A stretch of 64,000 nucleotides of DNA from Notamacropus eugenii. Lineage: Eukaryota; Chordata; Mammalia; Diprotodontia; Macropodidae. Positions 31,836-43,629 of this stretch are shown here, piece by piece. The stretch is from positions 57,028,919 through 57,092,918 of the forward strand of contig NC_092875.1 of the NCBI RefSeq assembly GCF_028372415.1, written 5' to 3'. Each line of letters begins with the position of its first letter. Position 1 is the first letter of the stretch. The position numbers and the translations under genes are program-made. The notes under the pieces are model-generated. The model was given only the letters and a program-made list of their open reading frames with translations. It did not search any database and was not told the DNA's origin.

Positions 31836-32077
31836 TGAGTTGTTTGAATTATGCCTGTCTCTTCAAGACCCCATTTTGGTGTCTTCTTGGCAAAGATACT
31901 GGATTGGTTTGCTATTTCCTTCTTCTGCTCATTTTGCAGATGAGGAAACTGAGGCAAGTGGGGTGAAGTGACTTGCCCAGAGTCACATAGCTAGTAAGGG
32001 TCTGAGACCAGATTTGTACTCATGAAGATGTGATTCCAAGTCCAGTGCTCTATCCACTGCACCCCCTAACTGCCCCT
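31836..32077 (-). repeat. Marsupial tRNA-type SINE (WSINE-like)
   Basis: Antisense: gcctgtctcttcaagaccccattttgg, cttcttggcaaagatactggattgg, TTTTGCAGATGAGGAAACTG, ccagtgctctatccactgcaccccc. Confidence 0.8.
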
Positions 32078-32199
32078 TGAGTTCTTTAGCATGGCAATTA
32101 TTCGCTTCTTGGCTTGTAATGCTGAGGGACCAGTCCCTAATCAACTATCACCTCTTATTCTCAGGCATCTACAGATTAGATGGCAAATAAAGTTTAGTT

Positions 32200-32540
32200 T
32201 CATGAAACAAGGTTCATGTCCCCTGCTGACATGCCACCTGATGGAAATCCCAAACACTCCATGGCGCTTCCACTTGGCAGTGACCTTCTGCTTAAGGATC
32301 ACATTTAGCTTTGACACTTTCTTTCAATATCACTGTAGCTTTGTTATGGGTTTTAGCATAGGGCGTCTTCTCCAACCTGTAGTTGTATATGGTGAATTCA
32401 TAACTGGCTAATTCTGGAATGCAACCTCCAACTTGGAAATGGCCAGAATATGTCAGTAGAATTATTGTCAGCCTTCCCTTGATATTGGGCACCATACAAG
32501 TAGATTTTGAACTTTTCTGTGTTGGCAATCCACTTCCAAG
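32200..32540 (-). pseudogene. Possible decayed retrocopy of an unidentified gene
   Basis: The minus strand is open for 78 codons at 32292-32528 and reads like protein rather than noise (FQVGGCIPELASYEFTIYNY, then RLEKTPYAKTHNKATVILKE, then a stop after CDP). Flanking sequence in the other minus frames also looks coding (EKFKIYLYGAQYQGKADNNS before it), suggesting frameshifts in an old copy. There is no ATG at the left edge of the frame. It lies between two antisense SINEs. I do not recognise the family. Confidence 0.4.
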
Positions 32541-32549
32541 CTAAGTACT

Positions 32550-32705
32550 CCTTTTACAGATGAGGAAATTGAGGCAAACAGAGTTAAGTGACTTGCCCAG
32601 AGTCACAGGGCTAGTAAGTGTTTGAGGTTGGATTTGAACTCATGAAGATGAGTGTTCTTGATTCCAAACCCCAGTGTTCTATCCACTGTGCCACCTAGCT
32701 GCCCA
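32550..32705 (-). repeat. SINE fragment, antisense
   Basis: TTTTACAGATGAGGAAATTG through gttctatccactgtgccacctagctgccc. Confidence 0.75.
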
Positions 32706-34770
32706 TTCCTAATATTAGGAGACTTCTATGGTTTTTAGTATTGACAATGTGAAAGTACATTGAATTCTCTTTAGCCTGCATCTTTTAAAGAGATTTTCCC
32801 ATGTTTAATGTATTCAAATCAACCAGTAATGCTAACTTAAGCAGTAAACATGCCAAATAATATCACCATTGCACAATAAGCCAGGTTATAGTTCATTAAT
32901 ATGTGGTGCATAAGCAAATGTACAAATTGATATCAATGTAACAGAAGTAAACTCAGGCTCACAAAAATAGCATCAACAAATTTCTTTCATGTGCCAACAT
33001 ATAGCTATTAAACGTGCAAACATCCTGAGGTCAATCAGAACCCTTACTCATCACGCTCAAAGTCATGTGAGCTGGATGCCTTATTAGCACACAATGTCAA
33101 TAAAACATTTGCTAATTAGCATTTTCATGATGGATAGATTACAGAAGACAGAATTGTCCCTAGAGGAGCTGAGAACAACACCCAACAAAATGGAAAATAA
33201 AGTAGAAGTAAAGGACTTTCTGAAAATCAGAAGTCTAAAAATTATAGTTCACAAAAAAAATCACACTTCTATAAAAGGAGATATATATATATATATATAC
33301 ATGCATCCAAAAATGAAAACAAAATGGAAAATGTATTCATAAAGAATTGGCGGGATAACTGGCTCAAAGCAGAGAAAAGACTAAGTGAAATAAAGTTTCC
33401 AGAGTGGGGAGGTAAAAATTCCATTGGAGGCCAAACAAAGCAAAACGAAACATAAAGCAAGACAAAGATTAAAATTGGATTTAATGGAAAAAAATCAATG
33501 AATAAGCACAAAGATATTTGAAAATTAAACAATGGACACATAAAAGTACAAAAAAAAAGTTAACAAGGCAAAATTTCCTTTAGCCAACATCAACAAAAGC
33601 TCAAAACTCAAAACCACCACTAAAATCCCAATCTCAAGAGAGGCTGAAAATAACTCTACAAAAAGGCTAAAATGTAAATTTCACTAGCAGAGGAGAAAGC
33701 AGTAGAAAAAAGGAGAAAATAACATTTCAGAAATTAATTCCCAAGGATGAAATCTCCACATGTAGCATGACTACAGATAGTAAAGCATGGGGTGCCCCAC
33801 CTCTTAGGGGTGTGAGGGGTGACCTCAGTGGAATACAATCACCCGGCAGGATTGGTTCTTTTTGGGTTCAACTTGGGTGTGCCTTAAGAGCTTACCTTGA
33901 TTAGGTCTGGGGTACAAACATATTCTATGGCTCTGTGCTTATCACTTCTGTTTATTGGAAACTTGCACTATGTCTAGGTGCATGATCTTAATTCATCTCT
34001 CTTGTTTTGGGGACTTCCCTAAGGGCTCTGTGTCCACTCTGCCCTCCTCAGCTCAGGCTGAAGCAGGGCTGTGTCTACTGTGTGGTCCTTGGACAACCTG
34101 TTTCTGTACTGCTCAGAAGCAAAGAATGATTGTGACAAACTTTATTTAAAAATGTAAAAATCATTCTTAGCTCTTGGATTGAACAAAAATAGGCAGTAGG
34201 TCATTTGCCCCTCCCCTAGCCCTACTCAGGAGGTAGTTTGCCAGGCTCTAGAAAAACCTCCTAGGTTTCTACCCGTGGTACCATTAATTGCACCCAATGA
34301 GGATTTTCATGGCCGCTGGATTTTCTTTGTTGATAAGGCACAGGACACACATGACCATTGTGGGGTGGGGGGAGGAAGGGCAAGGTGGGCACAGAACAAG
34401 ATGGGAGAGCAAACATCATGAGTGAAGCTGTAGATGGAGGGGCCATATTTCTGTCCTTTTCTAAGAAAATAGGGTGGGCTTGGTGATGTGTGTTTTGTGA
34501 TTCTAAGGGTAACTTTCTTCCTGTGACTTGCCACATCCTGATGGAACCCTGAAGTTGGGGGCTGGAGGTGGGGGTGGTAGAGCTGGTATCTAGAAATCAG
34601 TCTTGGCTCAATCCTACCAGTAGCTTTTCCTCCCACATTGGACAAGAGAGATAATCGAGCTCCCTTTCCCCAGAAGCCTTCCCAAAAGGTGTCACAAGAC
34701 ACCAGTAAATAATTCTGGGGACTTCCCATATCTATAGCAATGCTATTTGAGCCAGGGACCCAGGTTTGTC
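32705..34770. other. Intergenic, largely unassigned
   Basis: 33050-33780 is A-rich with AAGTCTAAAAATTATA-like text and a (TA)n run at 33282-33300; it may be the sense 5' part of an old LINE. 33780-34770 is of mixed composition with no gene or named repeat recognised. Confidence 0.4.
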
Positions 34771-35120
34771 TCATTTGAGCCTCAAAACATGATGTGAGGA
34801 AAATACTGCAGAGATGACTACTCATTTTGCAGATGAGAAACTGAGATTTAGTAGGTAGAACTGTGTCAGATGCAGGATTCAAATCCTCGTCTCTTTGGTT
34901 TTAAGTTCAACACTCTTCTGCTAAGTCAGGTTGCTGAGGATATTAAATGTCAGGTCAAGGAATTTGCATTTTATCCTAGAGGCAATGGGGAGCCAGTGTA
35001 GGTTTCAGAGAAGGGAAGGGAAGTCAGGCCTTTGCCTCAAAAAGATGATTTTGGGTAATGAACTGAAGGCATGGGAGACTGAAAGCAAGCAGACTAGGGA
35101 GCTCTTACAGCAGTCCTAAT
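34770..35120. repeat. SINE fragment then old dispersed repeat
   Basis: 34770-34925 antisense SINE (TTTTGCAGATGAGAAACTG, gattcaaatcctcgtctc); 34935-35115 carries cattttatcctagaggcaatggggagcc of the old family at 21870. Confidence 0.5.
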
Positions 35121-35404
35121 GAGAGAGGATGACAGCTTGAGTTAGGGAGGTAGCCATGAAGGAGCTGGGGGATTGTGCTAAGTGTTTTATAAATATTATC
35201 TCCTTGGATCATTTCATGAGAGTGAAAACTCAGAAGTGCTAACACAACTTTTAAAAAAAACTAGAGTTCTTACAAACCCAGTATCCATACTATACAATGT
35301 TCTCAGTACATACCTGGTTCTGCTTCTGAGGGTATGGTAGGAAAGGAGAAAGTCTACTATTTCTACTACTACTACTTTTATTTCTATTACTATTACTATC
35401 ACTA

Positions 35405-35870
35405 CTGTTCTGTTGTTTTTCTTTCATTTTAGAAGAGGACCAATGACATCACAGGGTAATGTCTTGACTTGCTCATGAATTAGATTCAAGTAAGACAGAG
35501 TTTCACAAAGTCATCAGCCTCACTCTCTGTTCCAGTCATCAAAGTCCAGTGGCAGGACAAAAGTCAAGATGACTGTCGATGGTCCAGTATGGAGATATCT
35601 TACCAAACTCTAACACTCCACAGTGCCTGCTTTAGCCGTCTTCATGGCTATTAGAACAAATTGTTCTCATCCACTCATTCCACAAGAAGAAATCCTCACA
35701 TGCTTGAGGTAGACATTCCCCTAACTCACCAATGGGCTTGAGGCCTGTTGATTATTCTCAACCTGGTTTAGCCTGTCTGCTAAGACAATTTAATGGGGTG
35801 TGCTGATGTGCAAACACCAAATGTAGATGGGCAGCTCTGAAAAGGGCTCAATGAGCCCTTATATCAGAAG
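35405..35870 (-). repeat. RTE-like LINE or related repeat, antisense
   Basis: ttttagaagaggaccaatgacatca, ttcacaaagtcatcagcctcactctc, tcatcaaagtccagtggcaggacaaaagtcaagatgac, attagaacaaattgttctcatcc. I recall this as a common marsupial repeat; the family name is uncertain. Confidence 0.5.
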
Positions 35871-35900
35871 TGCTAGTCCTTTTTAAATACTCTATACACC

Positions 35901-35902
<2 letters not shown>

Positions 35903-35949
<47 letters not shown>

Positions 35950-35962
35950 CACCACCACCACC
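35903..35962. repeat. (CTA)n then (CAC)n trinucleotide repeat
   Basis: About 13 CTA units followed by about 7 CAC units. Confidence 0.95.
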
Positions 35963-35984
35963 ATCCAAGAACTCAGGTCTTCTT

Positions 35985-36130
35985 GATTGGCACTCTATCC
36001 ATTGTGCCACCTAACTACTAAGGCAGATAGAAGTTAAGTGACCTGCCCAGGATCACAAAGCTGGTGTCTGAGGTCAAATTTGACCTCAGGTCTTCCTGAC
36101 TCCAGATTCAGCTGTCTATCCAATACTGTC
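35985..36130 (-). repeat. SINE fragment, antisense
   Basis: gttaagtgacctgcccaggatcacaaagctgg and gacctcaggtcttcctgactcc. Confidence 0.65.
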
Positions 36131-36292
36131 AGGTCTAATTTGTCTATCTTTTTTACTGAGGAGATGAGGAAACAAACTGGATTTGAATACTTGGGGTCTA
36201 ATCCTAGCCTTTTGGCATATGACTGCTACCTGGAAGGTAGTTATCTTTCTTGTGCTAAAGAGAAGAGGTAACATTTGAACTAATATAGTTAC

Positions 36293-36400
36293 TTTTCCTT
36301 CCTTCCTTCCTTCCTTCCTTCCTTCCTTCCTTCCTCCCTTCCTTCCTTCCTTTCTTCCTTCTTTTCTTCCTTCCTCCCTCCTTCTCTGACCCTCTGTCTG
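36293..36400. repeat. (TTCC)n microsatellite
   Basis: Tetranucleotide run with a few variants. Confidence 0.95.
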
Positions 36401-38050
36401 TCTCTTTCTTTCTTCATATTTCTCTTTAATTTTTTAATATCAAACATAACAAACATCAAATAAAATGTGCATTTCCATAGAAACCTTTATCATGTTCAGC
36501 TTGTTTTTCTTTTAAAATGTATGTTATCATATGATATAATATTATAGTATATTATTTCTATTATTATATTATTAATAGGATATATAATCAGTTAAATAAG
36601 TAATTTAACAATGAATTATTATATAATTTAACATGTAACATTCAAAGCTGCCCTGCTTGTTTAGAATTCTTTCTGGCCTTTCTACTGTTTTCTTCTGTGC
36701 ATTAAAAAAAAAAAACTCTTCAGTAATCCTTTTTTCTTTTTCTTTTGACAACCCTATCAGTAATTCCTTTCTTTCCTAATTTCTCTCTCCCTGCAAGATC
36801 AAAGAAACAAACAAATTGTAACAAATATGCAGAATTGAGAAAATCAAATTCTCACATTACCTTTTTCCCAAAATGTATGTCTTATTCTACATTAGTGGAT
36901 TCCCATAATTTTTACCTTTGTCTCTGCATAATAATTAAATTCAACAAGCATTTAAATGCTTACTAGGTGCCAGGCCCTGGGTTGCCCTCAGTTAGCTTCC
37001 ATTCTATTGAGGTGAAATAATAGGTATTCAGATAAAAGAAATACAAAATAAATAGATATGAAATATACAAATATGAATTTTTGAAATATGAAGTAAATAA
37101 AAACTCATTTGGGAAGGGCACTAAGAACTAGGGAATCAGGAAAGGTCTCTGGTAGGAAAAGAAGCTAGAGCTGAGCCATGAAGGAAGTGTGCAGTCCCAG
37201 AAGGCAGGGGCCAGGCTAGAGAGCATTTCTTAGTGTGTGTGTATATTAGATGTATGGATATATTTTATATGTAATATACATTGTAAAAGAAGGCTACAGT
37301 TATCCATTATGTATGCACTCTGCTCTAGACATGATTTGCTATTGGTGCCGGTTGGATAATGAAGTAGCACAAACTCCAGTGCCAACAGAATATCTGAACA
37401 TGTCTGTGGAAGTGAGTATTCAAATATGGAAGTGGGTATTCAAATCATTCTTGAGCTATTAACAGCTACCAGTGAATTCCTCTTGTTTTTCCCCTCGCCT
37501 TCTGCTTGGGAGTATTTGTAAAGATGACATCATAATTCAAGGTTATTTGCTTTCTGACCTCTAAAAATCCTTTTAAGAATAATCTGATTGCTCTTGAGGA
37601 TCTCATTGATGGAAAACATGAAAAGGGAAGAAATGGTCGAATTTTGCCCCCTGTATTCTATAGCTTACTCTATCGCTAGGAATGACTGAAACACACGATC
37701 TCACTGTGTTGTCTACAGTAAAACATTGTAAGGCAACCCCTAAACAGACTCTTTGAAATATTATAGGATTGCCTGACATAATGATGATACTAGTATCTCT
37801 TTTGCCCTCTTCCTGGGCTGTCCTGAGGATTACATATGGATATAAAATAGAATTGTGTGCTTGTACACAAAGGCTTAGAACCTATGTTGGTCCATTTAAA
37901 GCAGGGTTTCTTAAACTTTTTTCACTGGAGGCCCACAGCATTTTATCTCAAAGTGTGGTCTTTGAAGAGAGCAAGCCTAAGGTCAGGAGGCCAACTCAGA
38001 CCCAGGATGGGTCAGACCACAGGCACAAACATGCTGCTGGATTTGTATCT
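36400..38050. other. Intergenic AT-rich sequence
   Basis: 36930-37010 (gcatttaaatgcttactaggtgcc) and 37095-37240 (gaaaggtctctggtagg, aggcaggggccaggctagagagc) are old dispersed-repeat pieces. 36700-36900 resembles the L1-like text at 47560. The rest is unassigned; no gene seen. Confidence 0.4.
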
Positions 38051-38089
38051 TGTTCTTTAGAGTTCATTTTGTTTTTAGTTGAATTTACT

Positions 38090-38440
38090 TTTTTCTGGTC
38101 ACTTAAATAGACTATAGCTTTGATTTCTTCTTTTGAAGATTGCCTTTTCATATCTTTTGACCATTTATCAATTGGGGAATGGCTTATTATAAATTTTACT
38201 CAATTTCCTATATGTTTGAGAAATAAGGCCTTTATCATAGAAACTTGCTGTAAAAATTGCCTCCACTTTCCTGCTTTCCTTCTAGTTTGGGCTACATTAG
38301 TTTTGTATATGCAAAACCTTTTTAACATCATGCAATCAAAATTATCCATTACATATCTCATGATCCTCCCTATCCCTTGTTTGGTCATAAATTCTTCCCT
38401 TCTTCATAGATCTGATAGCTTTCCTTTCCTTTCCTTTCCT
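38090..38440 (-). repeat. L1 ORF2 C-terminal fragment, antisense
   Basis: gctttgatttcttcttttgaagattgcc, gaccatttatcaattggggaatggc, tttgagaaataaggcctttatc correspond to the reverse complement of the L1 at 45470-45620. Confidence 0.75.
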
Positions 38441-38489
38441 TTCCTCTCCCAAAATCTTCAACCTACTGAACTCTGAAGCTCATACATTG

Positions 38490-38905
38490 GAGGACGCTAG
38501 GCCCCTGCCTAAAGGCTGGCTTTTGAACCCTCCTGGCTGAAGAGTGATTATCAGTAGTAACTGTTGCTGTTTCCCTCCTATCCTGATGTCGGTTTTTTTT
38601 TCTATGCCTCACTAAAGGGGCCATCCCCTGGCTAGTTCTTAAAGAAGCCTATTCACTGAATGGGCATTACCTCTCCCTGTGAGTTCCTGAATAGATCTTG
38701 GCCTAGAGAGGCCAAGGTCTCCCAGTGCATCCTGGGTCATCTCCAGTCATCCTGATGAATATCTGGTCACTGGATTCAGATGGTTCTGGAGGAGAAGTGA
38801 GGCTGGTGACCTTGTACAGCCCTCCCTCACTCAAAACAAAGTGCAAGTCATGTCATCATTTCTGCGATGGCATAGTCTTCTTCAGCAATGAAGGACAAAC
38901 ACAAT
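38490..38905 (+). repeat. RTE-type LINE 3' end (copy 2)
   Basis: Parallel to 30600-30990: aaaggggccatcccctggc, cactgaatgggcattacc, ggccaaggtctcccagtgcatcctgggtcatc, then the shared tail. Confidence 0.7.
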
Positions 38906-39020
38906 GTATATCCATATGTAAATGTATATATACATATATACTTTGTTGTATATACAGATGTATATATGTATATATACATATAGTATCTTTGTGTACATTT
39001 TATATATAATTGGTATATAC
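38905..39020. repeat. (TATATG)-rich low-complexity tract
   Basis: Degenerate TA/TATG repeats that follow directly on the RTE-like tail, as expected for a microsatellite grown from a LINE tail. Confidence 0.8.
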
Positions 39021-39039
39021 ATGTATATAGTAAAAATAA

Positions 39040-40880
39040 AAAGTGACCTGAGAGAGAAGGCATTATTAGTGGCAGAAGTCTAGGAAAGGACTTCTACAGA
39101 AGGTGGATTTGCACTGTCTTGAAAGAAGACAGGGAATCCAGGAAGCAGAGCATTCCAGCCATGGAGGAAGGTCAATGCAAATGAACAAAGGTGAGGGAGA
39201 TGGAGTGTTCCATGTGAGGAGCAGCAATGAGGCCAGCATAGCTGGATCAGAGTAAGAAGTCATGAAAGGTAGGAAGAGGTCAGGTTATGAAAGGCTTTAG
39301 ATGCTAAACAGAGCATTTCACATTTGATATTGGAAGTATGAGAGAGCCGCTGGTATTTACTAAATAGTGGGGTGGCATGATCAGATCTGTACTTTAGTAA
39401 AAATCACTTTGGCAGCTGAGTGGAGGCTGAATTGGATTGGGCAGAAACTTGAAGTGGGGATGCCAACCAGATAACTATTGCAAAGTCCAGGTGTAAGGTG
39501 ATGAAGACCTGTACCAGGGTGATGGCTATTTGAGTAAAGAGAACAGGAAATATACAAGAGATACTGTGAAAATAGAAATAAGATTTGACAACATATTAAA
39601 TGTGTGTGGTCAATGTGTGAGTAATCAATAATGATGCTGACATTATAAACCTTTGATGATGCTCTCAACAATAAGAGAAAAGGGAAGGGTTTAGGGAAAA
39701 GATAATGAGTTCTATTTCATGTTGAATTTGAAATACCAATTGGACATCCAGTTTGGGATTTCCAAAAAGCAACTGGATATGTAAGACTGGAGCTCAGGAG
39801 AGAGATTAAGGCTGGACATATAACTGGACATGATAATCTGCATAGAACCTGAGGGGGATAATGAGATCACTAAGTGAGAGCATAGAAAGACAAGAGGACT
39901 TGGGATAGACCCTTGGGAGGACCCATGGGAAGTGGGCAAGACCAGAATGAAGATCCAGTCAAGGAGACTGAGAAAGAGCAGTCAGGCAGGTAGGAGGAGA
40001 ACCAGGAAAGAGCAACTTCTCAAAACCTAGAGAGGACAGAGATTCACAGCGTTCAGGACTTCCGAGAAGGTAAGAAGGAGGAGGACTGAGAAAAGATCAA
40101 TGGATTTGGCATTTAAGAGATCACTGGAGAATCTGAAAAAAAACCCCAACAACTAGTTTAAGTTGCATGATGCAGGTGGAAACCAGATTACAGAGGATTT
40201 CTAATACAGCAAGACAAGAGGAAGTAGAGACAACTGATATGGATGGTTTTCTCAAGTTTAGCCTCTAAGGGAGAGAGAGATATGTAGAATGATAGTTAAC
40301 AGGTATAATCAGAGCAAGGGAAGGTTTTGGGTTTGGTTTGGTTTTTTAGGGATAGAGGATAAACGCTCAGCAGAGTTTGTAGGTGGTTGATAAGGAGACA
40401 GTAAATTGGGAGAAACTGATGATTAGTGAAACTAGAGATGAAAGTGGGGAAAATCTGCTGGAGAAGATGGGAGATGATGCAGTTCATAGGGTTTGTTTGG
40501 ACAAGGAGAAAAGCTCTCTCTTCATGCGAGATATGGGCAAAGGAGGAGATACTGGGACATGGTGTCAGAGGAACGTGAGATGAGGAGGAGAGAAGAGGGA
40601 GTTCTTGGCAAATGGACTCAGTTTTTTTCTTTTTGGAAGTATGAGGCAAGGTCCTCCTCTGAGAGGGTGGTTGGAGGGGGTGCCATAGGAGGCTTGAAGA
40701 GACATAAGACTGTTTGGAACAGCTGTTGTGGTGATCAGGATAGCTAATTGATTAGGGTGGTGTAAAAGGATTTCCTCGCTGCAGTGAGGGCCCAGTGGAG
40801 ATTATATAATAAATTTGGGGTATGCCCAGTCAGAACAATTTTGTGATTTTCCCCAACTCTATTCATTCAGCATGTGAATT
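39040..40880. repeat. Long copy of the old dispersed repeat
   Basis: About 1.8 kb in family order: gcattccagccatgg, ggttatgaaaggctttagatgc, ggtggcatgatcagatctg, atcactttggcagctgagtgg, gcaaagtccaggtgtaagg, ggaggacccatgggaagtggg, gtcaggcaggtaggaggagaacc, aagatcaatggatttggca. It is the longest copy here. No intact frame. Confidence 0.55.
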
Positions 40881-41930
40881 GGAATGAATATGGTGAGATG
40901 GTGGGAGTAACCCCAGGGTGGGTTAGGCAAGGAATGATTTGTGGCAGGACAAGGGAACAGAGGATTAAAGTGCAGAAAATTGTGTAAAATTGATCTGATT
41001 CACCAAGGTGTGAAAGACAGGGAAGGGAAGAGAGTACAGCTGGTGCAGGGGTGATGATCTATAAATTAACAGAAAGTGGGTGGGACTGGAGATCATCATG
41101 TGGATGAGAAACAGGGTTAAGGGACCATAAGGCAGATGGAAAGATGCAGTGAGAAACGATTGTGATCATAGAGAGGAATTTCAGAGTTCATGACTACAGA
41201 GATGGAACACATGTGGGTAATAGTTGAGATCAAAGATGAGACCACCTCTCTGTGTATTGAGGTGGAGTGGAGGACTAGGTCATGGGAACTGGGGAAGCTG
41301 AAAAACAGGGAAGCTACCAGTAGCTGAGAGAGGATTAATGGATACTTTGAAGGCAGGTATTGAGATGGAGAGAAAGATTGTATGTTCTCTTTATAGAAAA
41401 GACTAAGGTCACTGTATTTTGGGTTTTTTAAAGTTCTACTAAATTCATTCTGCATCTGTTTATGGGATAAGGGACTAGACTAAGGTATTATAAGTAAGAG
41501 GAAGAGCCAGGATGTTAGCCCTGGTTTTCGGTTCTCTTAGCGCTGCTTCAGCTGAAGGATAGGGCTTTGTAAAGGGTTACTTAGAGGACAGTTGTTATTA
41601 TTTTTGTTAATAATGGCTATTTGAGGACCTTCTCCCCAATCCTGGTTTGCTAGAAATCGGAGTTGGGGCAGAGAGGAAAAGTGACTGGGAGAGAGGAGGC
41701 TGAGAAAGGAATGTGGTAGCAGTGGTGAGAATTGGGAGAGAATTAGACTGTCATTACCTAATCTTCCCTGGCTATTGGGTTTTCTGATCAGGCTGGCAGG
41801 GACCTGATCCATTGGATGCTCACTGCTTTCCTAGATCCAGTTTTCTCCTCTCAGTTCTCCTCCCTTTCTATCAGAAGTATGGAATTAGACCTTGGCATCC
41901 TGAGCCCCTGTGACTACTTGTCTTCATCAT
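40880..41930. other. Intergenic, probable continuation of the old repeat
   Basis: Purine-rich text (gagatggtgggagtaaccccaggg, gaagctgaaaaacagggaagctaccagtagctg) fits the same repeat family but is not certain. No gene seen. Confidence 0.35.
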
Positions 41931-42570
41931 TCTAGTCTTGAAATTCCCACACTCAGGGAGTCCCAACCTCTTAATTCCCATCAGGAGGTTGGTGGGGCTT
42001 TGGAGCCCCCTCCTCAAGCTTGGTCTGAGGCTGGGTAGGGCTTGCCAGGGCAGCCCCCTTCCCCCACCATGGCTGGTGCTGCATTTCTCCTTGGTGAGCT
42101 CAGCCTCTCTAGGGATCCTGGGCCTAGAGCCAGGACATGAAGCAGCTGCTGTAGTTGAGAACCCTGACCCAGGAACCTGAGAATGGTCTCACTTTACCCC
42201 CTTCCTTTGCCTCCCCACAACAAAACAAAAACATAAAATTTGGGAAGGAAGTGAGGCCTATCCAAGGAGAATAGCCCATAAGCCAAGGTTCAGAAGAAGA
42301 TAGGATTGTCTTGCCTCCTCTGTTCCCACCATGTAGCTAGCTAGTGGCTATAACAGCTGTGCTGAGAACCCTGGATTCTGGTCCTAGAGTGCTAGAGAAA
42401 CCCTGGGAATCATCCTGCCTGGATTTGGTTCCCTAGGCCAGGGGTGGGGTTGAGGTGGCAAAACTCAGATAGTCAGCTGTGGGTTGAAATGCAGCCAGGC
42501 CAGGGCTGAGACTTGGTGACCAGCCACCTCCTGTGATCCTGAGTCCAAGAAACCGCCTGAGTAAGGAGAG
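41930..42570. promoter_or_regulatory. Non-repetitive GC-richer island, candidate regulatory element
   Basis: About 640 bp without SINE or LINE text, clearly GC-richer than the AT-rich spacer around it. It contains several CAGCTG/CAGCTGTG E-box motifs and pyrimidine runs. No exon with a protein match was found. A distal enhancer is a guess from composition and position only. Confidence 0.3.
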
Positions 42571-42599
42571 AATAGGGAAGACATTTCTGCCTATGATCT

Positions 42600-42790
42600 T
42601 AAAGAGAAACAGGGATGTTTAGCTTGGAGGGCAGAAAACTTACGATATTTATTTTCAAGTCTTCAAAGGGTCATTATATGGAAAGCAGAATTAGTGTCCA
42701 GAGCGGCAGGGAGGGGAGGTGGCACAGATGCAACTTGTGGGGAAAATTGCCCCACAGCGAGAGCTGCTGTCTAAAAGTGGATCAAGTTTT
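42600..42790 (+). repeat. CR1/L3 LINE 3' fragment
   Basis: gatgtttagcttggagggcagaaaac, tcttcaaagggtcattatatggaaagc, gagagctgctgtctaaaagtgg: sense order of the family whose antisense copies are at 15905 and 24780. Confidence 0.6.
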
Positions 42791-43160
42791 CTTTTCTTTT
42801 CTATCTTTTTTTGGGGGGAGGGAAAGAAGGCAATTAGGATTATGTGACTTGCCCAAGATCACACAGCAAGTGTCTGAGACAAGTGAGTTTTCTTCAAAGA
42901 CTGATTAATAGAACCAGGGAAACAATTCATATTACAATTACATAAAGAAAAGCAATTTTGAAAGTGAAGAACTATTGTCCAATTGTGATTCCAGAAGACG
43001 GATGATCTACCACTTGGTAGAGGGGTGATGATGTACATTTTTAGGCACTTTCAATGTGTGAATTTGTTTTGCTTGACTAGGTTTGTTACAAGAGAGGGCT
43101 TCTATTCAGTAGTGGTGGTGGATAGTGATAGTGAAGTAAAAAGGGAAAGAAAGAAAATGT
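42790..43160. other. SINE remnant and unassigned sequence
   Basis: Antisense SINE piece at about 42830-42890 (tgtgacttgcccaagatcacacagcaag); the rest is unassigned. Confidence 0.45.
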
Positions 43161-43620
43161 CAGTAAGAAATTTAATTTTTTTTCTCGGTTACATGTAAAC
43201 AAAAAACTTTTCACATTCATCTTTTAAAATTTGGAGTTCCAAATTCTCTCCCTCGATCTCTTCTCTACATCTTCTTGAGAAGGTAAGCAATTTGATATAG
43301 ATCATACATATGCAGTCATGCAAAGCATTTTCATATTAGCCATCTTATCAAAGAAAACAAACAGAAAACAACCCCAAAAATAATAAAGAAAGCTGCTGCT
43401 GTGGTGGTCTGCATTGCAGTCCAGGTTCCACCACCAAACAGGTAAGGCAGGTAAGATTCCTGTCAACTTCCTAAGCTGTCTTGGGCTGGAAAATTGTTTC
43501 ACCCAAACTTTTGTTGGTTCTATCATTCCAAAATTTGATTTGAGGTGTTATTTTAGAGTTGTTTGAAAGGGAATTTGAGAGAGCTCAGCTAAGTGCTTCT
43601 CTGCCATCTTGGTTTCAGTG
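43160..43620 (-). repeat. L1 fragments, antisense, 3' region joined to 5' end
   Basis: 43190-43380 matches the L1 3' text also at 21480-21720; 43395-43615 matches L1 5' leader text (tttgagagagctcagctaagtgcttctctgccatcttgg), which also appears at 56590-56660 and 57960-58010. The body between is missing, so this is an internally deleted copy or two pieces. Confidence 0.55.
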
Positions 43621-43629
43621 AAACATTAA

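Noticed and set aside
35903-35962. Regular short repeats as a possible CRISPR-like or satellite array
   Set aside because: A plain trinucleotide microsatellite without spacers; the organism is a mammal.
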